This document shows positions 15,027 through 20,833 of a stretch of 20,833 nucleotides of DNA, piece by piece (position 1 is the first letter of the stretch; the number at the start of each line of letters is the position of its first letter). The DNA is from CAYXEN01 sp964464035 (GTDB lineage Bacteria; Krumholzibacteriota; Krumholzibacteriia; WVZY01). Position numbers and translations under genes: made by a program. The stretch is taken from the NCBI GenBank assembly GCA_964464035.1, contig CAYXEN010000050.1, positions 1 through 20,833 on the forward strand, written 5' to 3'. The notes beneath the pieces are model-generated. The model was not told the DNA's origin, made no database searches, and saw nothing but the letters and a program-made list of their open reading frames with translations.

Positions 15027-17438
15027 ATGCCTCATATCAAAGACACCGATCTCGTTCCCCTGGATGATCCCGGCTCCGCACGCGCCAGGAGCATCCTCGA
15101 TGCGCAGGGTATAAGCCTCACTCCTGAAGAAATCGAGCGCGTTCGAAGCCTCCTCGGACGCAATCCGACCCTCGTGGAGTTGCATATCTTCAACACGATG
15201 TGGAGCGAGCACTGCTCCTACAAGAGCTCGAAGCCTCTCCTGAGGAAGTATCTTCCGACGGACGGTCCCCACGTCGTGCTCGGACCGGGCGAGGACGCCG
15301 GCATCGTGCGCTTCGCAAGGATCGATGGCCGGTCCCTCTGCCTCGTCATGGCGCACGAGAGCCACAACCACCCCTCGCAGGTTCTCCCCTATGAAGGCGC
15401 CGCCACGGGCATCGGGGGCATAGTGAGGGACGTCTACTGCATGGGCGCGGACGTCGTCGGAGTGATGGATCCCCTCCGCTTCGGCGATCCCGACGGCCCG
15501 AACGGCAGAAGAACACGCGAGATCGCGATGGGAGTCGTGGGCGGGATAGCCGGTTACGCGAACCCCCTGGGAGTGCCCAACCTCGGCGGGGATACGATAT
15601 TCGATCCCAGCTACGACGACAACTGCCTCGTCAACGTCGTGGCTCTGGGCGTGGTCGATGAGGAGAGGATAGTGAGGAGCAGGGCCCCGGGCGAGGCGGC
15701 GGAAATGCCGTACGCCGTGATCCTCGTGGGCAAGCCGACGGACGCGTCGGGTTTCGGAGGGGCCGCCTTCGCCTCGGGAAGGCTGTCGAGCGACGAGAAC
15801 ATAGAGAAGCAGGAGGCTGTGCAGGTTCCCGACCCGTTCCTGAAGAGGGTTCTCGCCGAGGCGACGAAGAAGGTCCTGGCCTTGGCCGCCCGGGAAGGGA
15901 TCGCGATAGGTTTCAAGGATCTCGGGGCCGGGGGGATAAGCTGCGCAGTATCCGAGATGGCCGCATCGGCCGATCTGGGGGCGAGCATCGATCTGGACAG
16001 GGTGAACAAGGCGTCGGAATCGCTTCCCCCCGAGGTGACGGCCGTTTCCGAAACGCAGGAGCGTTACATAATGATCGTTCCCGCGGCGGCGGCCGATCGT
16101 GTCGTTCGCATATACAACGAGGATTTCGATCTCCCCGGGCTCTACCCGGGAGCAGGAGCCTTCGTCATAGGAGAGGTCACGCGCGAGAAGCGGTTCAGGA
16201 TCGAGCACCGGGGCAAAGTGGTCTGCGACGCCGGAGTTCACGCCATCACCTCGGGCATAGAATACGAACGCCGCGCGCGGCCAAGGAAGCCGAGGCGGCT
16301 TGCGCCGCTTCGCTCCGCCTCGCACAGGGCGAAGCAGGCGGACGGGGTCGAAGGGATCCTCCTCGCGCTGCTCTCCGGTCACAACGTGTCCGACAAGGAA
16401 CTGGTCTTTCATCGCTATGACACGGAAGTGCAAGGACGGGCCGTGCTGAGGCCGGGAGAAGCCGACGCCTGTGTGCAGGTCTTCTTGCCCGGAAGCAGGG
16501 TGGGCCTGGTCGCGGCCGTCGGCGGAAGCCCCCGCCTCGCCGCCGTGGATCCGCGCCTCGGGGGCACGTGGGCGGTGTGCGAAGCAGCGAGAAACGTCTG
16601 TTGCGCAGGAGCCCTTCCCCTGGCAGTCACCGATTGCCTCAATTTCGGAGATCCCGAAGACGAGCACGTCTTCTGGGAGTTTTCGGAAGCGGTGCGAGGA
16701 ATCGGCGAAGCATGCCGGTCGCTTCGCCTCGGTGGAGAGATCTCCGGCGGCATACCCGTCGTCTCCGGGAACGTTTCCTTCTATAACCAGAGCGAGGACG
16801 GAGAGCCGATAGCGCCTTCACCCATAGTCGCCTGTGCGGGCAGGGTCGACGACGTCTCACGGGTGCGCGGCATGGGGTTCAAACGAAATGATTCAGCGGT
16901 CTTCCTCCTCGGTGCCTTGCACCCGAACCTGGGCGGGAGTGAGTTCGAAATGATGCTCCAGGCCGGGGGATACCCCGCGTGGTATTCGGAAGAGAACGCT
17001 TCACCCCCCCGCGTCGATTTCGAGCTGGAAGTCGCGATCCTGCGGGCGCTCATCGAGGGGTTCGAGTCGGGACGCCTGCTCGCGGCGCACGACGTGAGTC
17101 TGGGGGGATTCCTCGTGGCCGCCGCGGAGATGCTCCTCGCCTCGCCCGATGGGGAGGTGGGATGCAAGCTGGATCTGGCCGCCTTGGTGCCGGGAGACGA
17201 TGAGGGAGCGGCTTATCTCTTCAGCGAGTTCGGGGGCGTCATCGTGGAAGTCGCATCCGGCGGCCGTGCCGAGTTCGAAAAATCCCTCCGCCGGCTCGGC
17301 GCCCCGTACATGGTGATAGGAGAGACCTGCGCGGGAGGCGGACTGAAACTCGGGCTTCGCGGAGGGACCGTGGACATCGCGATGGCGCGCCTGAGGGAGG
17401 CTTTCAAGGGTGATCTCGGCCGCGTGTTCGGTGCCTGA
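15027..17438 (+). CDS. purL: Phosphoribosylformylglycinamidine synthase, large subunit (short-form PurL)
   Basis: 803 residues. This is the ATP-dependent synthetase subunit that makes FGAM from FGAR with ammonia from PurQ. It is the short form: the catalytic motif MWSEHCSYKSSK with H62 comes near the N-terminus, and there is no N-terminal PurS-like region and no C-terminal glutaminase, so PurQ and PurS must be separate proteins. Other signatures are HESHNHPS, the GAATGIGGIVRDV segment, GFKDLGAGGISCA, and in the second half EAARNVCCAGALPLAVTDCLNFG, SGNVSFYNQ and LLAAHDVSLGG. It is some 60 residues longer than the Bacillus protein. Part of the extra length is an Arg/Pro-rich linker between the two PurM-like halves (about residues 414-435). 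It starts 3 bases after purB. Confidence 0.97.
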   Translation: MPHIKDTDLVPLDDPGSARARSILDAQGISLTPEEIERVRSLLGRNPTLVELHIFNTMWSEHCSYKSSKPLLRKYLPTDGPHVVLGPGEDAGIVRFARIDGRSLCLVMAHESHNHPSQVLPYEGAATGIGGIVRDVYCMGADVVGVMDPLRFGDPDGPNGRRTREIAMGVVGGIAGYANPLGVPNLGGDTIFDPSYDDNCLVNVVALGVVDEERIVRSRAPGEAAEMPYAVILVGKPTDASGFGGAAFASGRLSSDENIEKQEAVQVPDPFLKRVLAEATKKVLALAAREGIAIGFKDLGAGGISCAVSEMAASADLGASIDLDRVNKASESLPPEVTAVSETQERYIMIVPAAAADRVVRIYNEDFDLPGLYPGAGAFVIGEVTREKRFRIEHRGKVVCDAGVHAITSGIEYERRARPRKPRRLAPLRSASHRAKQADGVEGILLALLSGHNVSDKELVFHRYDTEVQGRAVLRPGEADACVQVFLPGSRVGLVAAVGGSPRLAAVDPRLGGTWAVCEAARNVCCAGALPLAVTDCLNFGDPEDEHVFWEFSEAVRGIGEACRSLRLGGEISGGIPVVSGNVSFYNQSEDGEPIAPSPIVACAGRVDDVSRVRGMGFKRNDSAVFLLGALHPNLGGSEFEMMLQAGGYPAWYSEENASPPRVDFELEVAILRALIEGFESGRLLAAHDVSLGGFLVAAAEMLLASPDGEVGCKLDLAALVPGDDEGAAYLFSEFGGVIVEVASGGRAEFEKSLRRLGAPYMVIGETCAGGGLKLGLRGGTVDIAMARLREAFKGDLGRVFGA

Positions 17439-17528
17439 GAAACCCGGGCGGAGCTCGGACGGATCACCCGAGACCGGCGATGTGAAGAGCTTGCGCGGCT
17501 GAGAATGGAAGGAGAGGAGAACGAATCG

Positions 17529-18341
17529 ATGGGGACGGTCGTCGTCATTCAATTTCCGGGCGTCAACTGCGAGTACGAGACGGTGAGAGCACTCGCCGCA
17601 GCCGGGCTCGATGCACGGATCATGAGGTGGAACGATTCGCTCGCGAGGCTCAGGTCGGCGGCGGCCGTCGTCCTGCCCGGAGGCTTCTCGTACCAGGACA
17701 GGATCAGGGCCGGCGTGGTGGCAGCCAAGGACAGGATAGTCGACGAAGTGTTCGAAGCGGCGGCGCGCGGCGTTCCCGTACTCGGTATCTGCAACGGGGC
17801 CCAGATACTCGTCGAGGCCGGAATAGTGCCGGGCGAATCGGGGGGAGAGATATCGATAGCCCTGGCGCCGAACCAAATGCCCGACCGCGAAGGATATTAT
17901 TGCAGGTGGGTGAGGCTGAAGAAGGGGCCGGCGGATTGTGTCTTCACTTCGTTTCTGGACGAGTGGCGGGAGGACCGAGGCACCGTTCCCTGCCCGGTGG
18001 CCCATGCCGAGGGGCGCTTCACGACCGCCTCCCCGGACGTGCTCGCGCGCCTCGAGAGGGGAGAGGGAGTGGCCCTCTATTATGCCGATGAAGAGGGCCG
18101 AACGGCATCTTCGTTTCCCCAGAACCCGAACGGTTCCCTCCGGGGGATAGCCGGAGTCACCAACGATGCCGGCAACGTTCTCGCCTTGATGCCTCACCCG
18201 GAAAGAGCCGGCTGGCTACATCAGGTCCCGGAATATATAGGTGGATACTGGGGCAGGATGAGGTTGGAAGCGCGGGAAGATGCGTTTCGGGCGGGGCCGG
18301 GGCTCGCGTTCTTCGAGTCCCTCAAGAAAGCCATCGAGTGA
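17529..18341 (+). CDS. purQ: Phosphoribosylformylglycinamidine synthase, glutaminase subunit
   Basis: 270 residues from ATG 17529, which has GGAGAGGAG 9 bases upstream. ATG 17505 is in frame but would put that sequence inside the gene. This class I glutamine amidotransferase supplies ammonia to PurL. The nucleophile is C88 in LGICNGAQIL. The other triad members are H223 and E225 in LMPHPERA. The oxyanion/PurQ-specific segment is GGFSYQDRIRAG. It is longer than Bacillus PurQ (about 227 residues) because of added sequence between the strands after residue 110 and a C-terminal tail beyond HPER that ends FFESLKKAIE. It lies 90 bases after purL and 59 before the PurS-like gene. PurQ normally needs PurS and bound nucleotide to dock on PurL. 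Confidence 0.96.
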   Translation: MGTVVVIQFPGVNCEYETVRALAAAGLDARIMRWNDSLARLRSAAAVVLPGGFSYQDRIRAGVVAAKDRIVDEVFEAAARGVPVLGICNGAQILVEAGIVPGESGGEISIALAPNQMPDREGYYCRWVRLKKGPADCVFTSFLDEWREDRGTVPCPVAHAEGRFTTASPDVLARLERGEGVALYYADEEGRTASSFPQNPNGSLRGIAGVTNDAGNVLALMPHPERAGWLHQVPEYIGGYWGRMRLEAREDAFRAGPGLAFFESLKKAIE

Positions 18342-18400
18342 CGCCCGCGGGAGAGGCCCGAGTCGGCCCGCCCCGGGAAGGATGGAGAAAGGATGCAGGC

Positions 18401-19072
18401 ATGGAAGCTACCCTGCTGGTCTACAACAAGCACATAGATCTCGTTGCGGAGACGGCGGGAATCACGCTCCGCGACAAGATGGGCTATGCCGGGAGGCTTC
18501 TCGCCTTGAGGAGGTTCGACTTTTTCCGTTTCATGGTCGATACCACGAGCGATGAGGAATATTCCGCATCGGTGGACGGGATCAGGAAAGCTCTGGCGAG
18601 CACCAGCACTTTCTACAATCGGAACAAGCACAACTACTTCCTGGAGTTCCGAAACGGCGGTGAAACGATCGCCGAAGGGGTCGGTCTCGAGCGCCTCGAG
18701 AGGGATCTGGCCGACAGGGCGGTTAAGTCTCTCGAAAAAAACCAGATCAAAGATTTAGATATACACGATGGCCGAAAAAAGGTTATCTTTAGCGGTGAAC
18801 CCGTATTCCTGGGCTCGATCCTGGTCGAGGAGATGGATCACACCCGCAAGGAGGGTCTCGGGGCGAGGCTCGGTGATGCCCTCGGGACGAAGCGGGTCGA
18901 ATTCCTGGATGCAGGAGTATTGTGGTGGCTGCTCGTTAGCGCCCACGACGCCGATGCGGCCGGGCGACTCGTGGACGAGATCGCGGTGTCCAGGAGAAGG
19001 GACAGGGGGTTGCTCCTGAATCCCAACTACCAGGAATACAAGCTATTGGGAATAAAGGAATTGATGTTTTGA
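18401..19072 (+). CDS. Tandem PurS-like protein (two divergent PurS domains fused), probable FGAM synthase bridging subunit
   Basis: 223 residues from ATG 18401 (AAAGGA 7 bases upstream). The gene sits exactly where PurS is expected, between purQ and purF, and no normal 80-residue purS occurs in the window. Both ends of the protein follow the PurS pattern of strand, helix, strand, acidic turn, helix, last strand. Domain 1 is about 3-83: TLLVYN, a helix ending KMGY, the strand FDFFRFMV, TSDEEYSASVDGIRKAL, and NYFLEF. Domain 2 is about 138-221: SILVEEM, GLGARLGDAL, the strand VLWWLLVSA, HDADAAGRLVDEIA, and LLLNPNYQEYKLL. The last segment closely mirrors the LLaNPvIEdYei end of PurS. The DPxG motif of PurS is missing from both. 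PurS works as a dimer bridging PurL and PurQ, so this looks like a covalent dimer. Residues 84-137 form an A-rich-encoded linker. The stop overlaps the purF ATG. Confidence 0.7.
   Translation: MEATLLVYNKHIDLVAETAGITLRDKMGYAGRLLALRRFDFFRFMVDTTSDEEYSASVDGIRKALASTSTFYNRNKHNYFLEFRNGGETIAEGVGLERLERDLADRAVKSLEKNQIKDLDIHDGRKKVIFSGEPVFLGSILVEEMDHTRKEGLGARLGDALGTKRVEFLDAGVLWWLLVSAHDADAAGRLVDEIAVSRRRDRGLLLNPNYQEYKLLGIKELMF
18736..18781 (+). promoter_or_regulatory. Two in-frame -1 slippery heptamers in the linker of the PurS-like gene
   Basis: A_AAA_AAC (18736-18742, reading Glu-Lys-Asn) and A_AAA_AAG (18775-18781, reading Arg-Lys-Lys, the same heptamer as E. coli dnaX) are both in the zero frame. A -1 slip at either ends at TAG 18790-18792 and gives a 130-residue product with only the first PurS-like domain. 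Function is unproven. No Shine-Dalgarno-like stimulator lies upstream, and only a weak hairpin lies downstream. Confidence 0.3.
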
Positions 19073-20484
19073 TGTTCGACGAACTCCACGAAGAATGCGG
19101 CCTGTTCGGAATCTACGGTCACGAGCACGCCGCACATCTCACTTATTTGGGTCTCTACGCCCTGCAGCACAGGGGACAGGAAAGCGCCGGGATCGTCGCC
19201 TACGACGGCAAGAAGACGTTCGAGCACAAAGGCATGGGCCTGGTCTCCCAGGTGTTCAAGGAAGAAGAGCTCGAGGGGCTGAGCGGGCATATCGCGATCG
19301 GGCACAATCGATACTCTACGACCGGTCAGTCGCGGACAGCCAACATTCAACCGCTCGTAGTGGATTGCAGGGCGGGCAAGATCGCCCTGGCCCACAACGG
19401 AAACCTGGTCAATGCGCTCGAGAAGCGCCGGAAGATGGAGCGTGACGGTTCGATTTTCGGAACGACGCTCGACAGCGAGGTCATTCTTCACCTGATGGCG
19501 AGAAGCCAGGAAGACGATCCGGAAGAAATGATCGTGGGCGCTCTCGAACAGGTGCAGGGGGCTTTCTCTTTGCTTCTGCTGGTTTCCGGCAAGCTCATCG
19601 GCGTGAGGGATCCATACGGTTTCAGGCCGCTTTGCCTGGGGATGCTGGACGGGAGCTACATCCTTTCCAGCGAGTCTTGTGCCTTGGACATCATCGGGGC
19701 CGAATACGTCCGGGATGTGGAACCAGGGGAACTCGTCATCATAGACGAGGGGGGAATCAGATCCAAAACTCTCGGTAAAGCTCCGAAGCAGGCCAAGTGC
19801 ATATTCGAATTCATCTATTTTTCCAGGCCGGACAGCGTTGTTTTTGGAGAGAACGTGGACAAGATCCGGCGGAAGCTGGGAGTCGTTCTGGCCAAGCATC
19901 ATCCGGCGGATGCCGATATGGTGATTTCGGTGCCCGATTCGAGCAACACGTCGAGCCTCGGTTTCGCGCAGGAATCCAGGATTCCTTTCGAACTCGGGTT
20001 GATAAGGAACCACTATATCGGGAGGACTTTCATCCAGCCCAAGCAAACTCTCAGGGACGGCAACGTCCGCATAAAGTTCAACCCGGTGAGAGGGGTGTTG
20101 AAGAACAAGAGAGTAGTGGTGGTGGATGATTCCATCGTGCGTGGTTCCACGATGCGAAAACTCGTCAAGATGCTCAAGAGAGCCGGTGCACGTGAAGTGC
20201 ATCTGCGCATATGTTCCCCCCCCATAATGTTCCCCTGCTTTTACGGGATCGACACTCCCGAACGCGAGGAACTGATCGCCTCGACTCACACGATCGAGCA
20301 GATCAGGATCTACCTTGGAGCGGACAGCCTGGAATATCTCACGGTGGAAGAATTGATGTGCACCGTGGATGATCCCGAGCATTTCTGCTATGCCTGCTTC
20401 AACGGGGAGTACGCCATCCCGCTGGCGCATGGTCACAGCAAATCGGTCTTCGAGGACCACACCGAGGAAACGAAGGTTCCTTGA
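19072..20484 (+). CDS. purF: Amidophosphoribosyltransferase, Fe-S (Bacillus) type
   Basis: 470 residues. This enzyme commits PRPP and glutamine to purine synthesis, forming 5-phosphoribosylamine. MFDELHEE is a short propeptide before C9 (CGLFGIY), the N-terminal nucleophile exposed by self-cleavage. The Ntn glutaminase half contains LQHRGQESAGI, GHNRYSTTG and AHNGNLVN. The PRPP-binding loop is VVVVDDSIVRGST. Four cysteines at positions expected for the [4Fe-4S] cluster of the Bacillus-type enzyme are present: C243 (AKCIF), C389 (MFPCFYG), C439 and C442 (CYAC). The propeptide plus cluster imply an oxygen-sensitive enzyme with turnover linked to the cluster. ATG 19072 overlaps the previous stop by one base, so translation is probably coupled. 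A TTG one codon earlier is an alternative start. Confidence 0.97.
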   Translation: MFDELHEECGLFGIYGHEHAAHLTYLGLYALQHRGQESAGIVAYDGKKTFEHKGMGLVSQVFKEEELEGLSGHIAIGHNRYSTTGQSRTANIQPLVVDCRAGKIALAHNGNLVNALEKRRKMERDGSIFGTTLDSEVILHLMARSQEDDPEEMIVGALEQVQGAFSLLLLVSGKLIGVRDPYGFRPLCLGMLDGSYILSSESCALDIIGAEYVRDVEPGELVIIDEGGIRSKTLGKAPKQAKCIFEFIYFSRPDSVVFGENVDKIRRKLGVVLAKHHPADADMVISVPDSSNTSSLGFAQESRIPFELGLIRNHYIGRTFIQPKQTLRDGNVRIKFNPVRGVLKNKRVVVVDDSIVRGSTMRKLVKMLKRAGAREVHLRICSPPIMFPCFYGIDTPEREELIASTHTIEQIRIYLGADSLEYLTVEELMCTVDDPEHFCYACFNGEYAIPLAHGHSKSVFEDHTEETKVP

Positions 20485-20587
20485 TCCGAGCGGGCCGTAG
20501 ACGGATTCCGGGTTCGTGATCGTGCGATTCCATTTCGCATCTCGCGTGTGTCCGGGCCGCCTTGCGTAGAGGTCCGAGAGCAGGGTC

Positions 20588-20833
20588 ATGATCAGGATCA
20601 GGTTGAGATTCAGCAAAACGGGGGCGTTACGTTATATTTCCCATCTCGACACGGTGAGGATATTCACCAGGTGCATGAGATCGAGCGGCTTGCCCCTCGT
20701 GTTCACGAAGGGTTTTCATCCCCATCCCCGCATGTCCCTCGGCCCCTCCCTGAAGACGGGTTGGGAGGGTCTCTCCGAATACATCGACGTTTTCCTGGAG
20801 GAGCCGGTGGAGGATCCGGTGGAGAGATGCAAC
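20588..20833 (+). CDS. DUF2344/TIGR03936-type radical-SAM-associated protein, 3' end outside the window
   Basis: The 82 visible residues begin at ATG 20588. An in-frame TAG at 20567 limits the start to this ATG, and the purine-rich GAGAGCAGGG just before it may serve as ribosome-binding site. The sequence RLRFSKTGALRYISHLD, then FTRCMRSSGLPLVFTKGFHPHPRMS and a later EYIDVFLEEPVEDP, is the characteristic start of the DUF2344/TIGR03936 domain. That domain is usually fused to, or encoded just after, a TIGR03960 radical SAM protein. Here the visible gene is preceded by purF, so it is either free-standing or its radical SAM partner lies downstream. Its biochemical role is not established. Seven of its nine arginine codons are AGG or AGA. 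The 103 bases between purF and this gene hold no convincing terminator. Confidence 0.85.
   Translation, partial: MIRIRLRFSKTGALRYISHLDTVRIFTRCMRSSGLPLVFTKGFHPHPRMSLGPSLKTGWEGLSEYIDVFLEEPVEDPVERCN

Noticed and set aside
14781..16667. A 628-codon open frame on the minus strand opposite purB and purL.
   Set aside because: It lies wholly antisense to two clearly conserved enzymes, has no family motifs and is rich in Arg, His and Gly as expected from the complement of a GC-rich coding strand.
17454..17472. CTCGG/CCGAG hairpin between purL and purQ.
   Set aside because: Only a 5-bp stem with a 9-base loop and no T-run. Too weak to call a terminator or attenuator.
18338..18400. Longer N-terminus for the PurS-like protein, starting at GTG 18338.
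   Set aside because: The extra 21 residues would begin within the purQ stop region, are Gly/Pro/Arg-rich and precede a good ribosome-binding site for ATG 18401, whose product begins directly with the first PurS-like strand.
20523..20539. TGCGA/TCGCA inverted repeat after purF, considered as a terminator.
   Set aside because: A 5-bp stem with a 7-base loop and no following T-run. Not distinguishable from chance.
19027..20616. A 529-codon open frame on the minus strand opposite purF.
   Set aside because: It is antisense to purF with its Fe-S cysteines and PRPP loop intact. The antisense product shows no recognisable domain.
1..20833. CRISPR arrays, insertion sequences, prophage, tRNA or rRNA genes.
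   Set aside because: I saw no regularly spaced direct repeats, transposase or integrase motifs, or cloverleaf candidates. Genes are closely packed housekeeping and envelope genes.

Overview
The window is a gene-dense stretch of a GC-rich bacterial chromosome. It holds 15 protein-coding genes, two of them cut by the window edges. I see no tRNA, rRNA, insertion sequence, CRISPR array or phage gene. The organism looks Gram-negative: there are several secretion signals, a probable outer-membrane or periplasmic lipoprotein, a Tat-type leader and a membrane-anchored DegS-like protease. Arginine is often AGG/AGA and isoleucine often ATA despite the high GC. The gene complement (DUF362 plus membrane ferredoxin, HEAT-repeat cyclophilin, Fe-S PurF) suggests an uncultured GC-rich lineage such as the FCB-related candidate phyla (Krumholzibacteriota/Eisenbacteria-like). 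That taxonomic guess is an inference and is weak.

Layout. 1-2303 (+): the 3' end of alaS (DHHA1 domain), an uncharacterised exported protein and a Glt/DctA-type acidic amino acid or dicarboxylate symporter, all overlapping by a few bases. 2388-4872 (-): a two-gene unit, a Tat-leader DUF362 protein followed by a NapH/NapG-like membrane polyferredoxin with six ferredoxin-type cysteine groups. 5037-6864 (+): a lipoprotein metallopeptidase and a zinc-ribbon Nudix hydrolase, one base apart, behind a near-consensus promoter. 6839-8824 (-): a secreted HEAT-repeat/cyclophilin fusion. It is divergent from asd (8996, +), and the two -35 hexamers lie inside one palindrome. 10079-11603 (+): a lone EcfT/CbiQ-like membrane protein and truA. 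11731-13678 (+): a TalC-type transaldolase and a DegS-like protease.

13722-20484 (+) is a de novo purine cluster, purB-purL-purQ-(purS-like)-purF, with short spacings or overlaps. PurL is the short form, which needs separate PurQ and PurS. The gene between purQ and purF, in the position where PurS is wanted, is 223 residues rather than about 80. It reads as two divergent PurS-like domains joined by a linker, i.e. a covalent PurS dimer. That linker is A-rich and carries two in-frame -1 slippery heptamers (A_AAA_AAC and A_AAA_AAG). A slip at either would end at the same stop and leave a single-domain product. This tandem PurS is the most interesting item in the window.

20588 to the end (+) is the start of a DUF2344/TIGR03936-type radical-SAM-associated protein. 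All intergenic gaps are under 175 bases.
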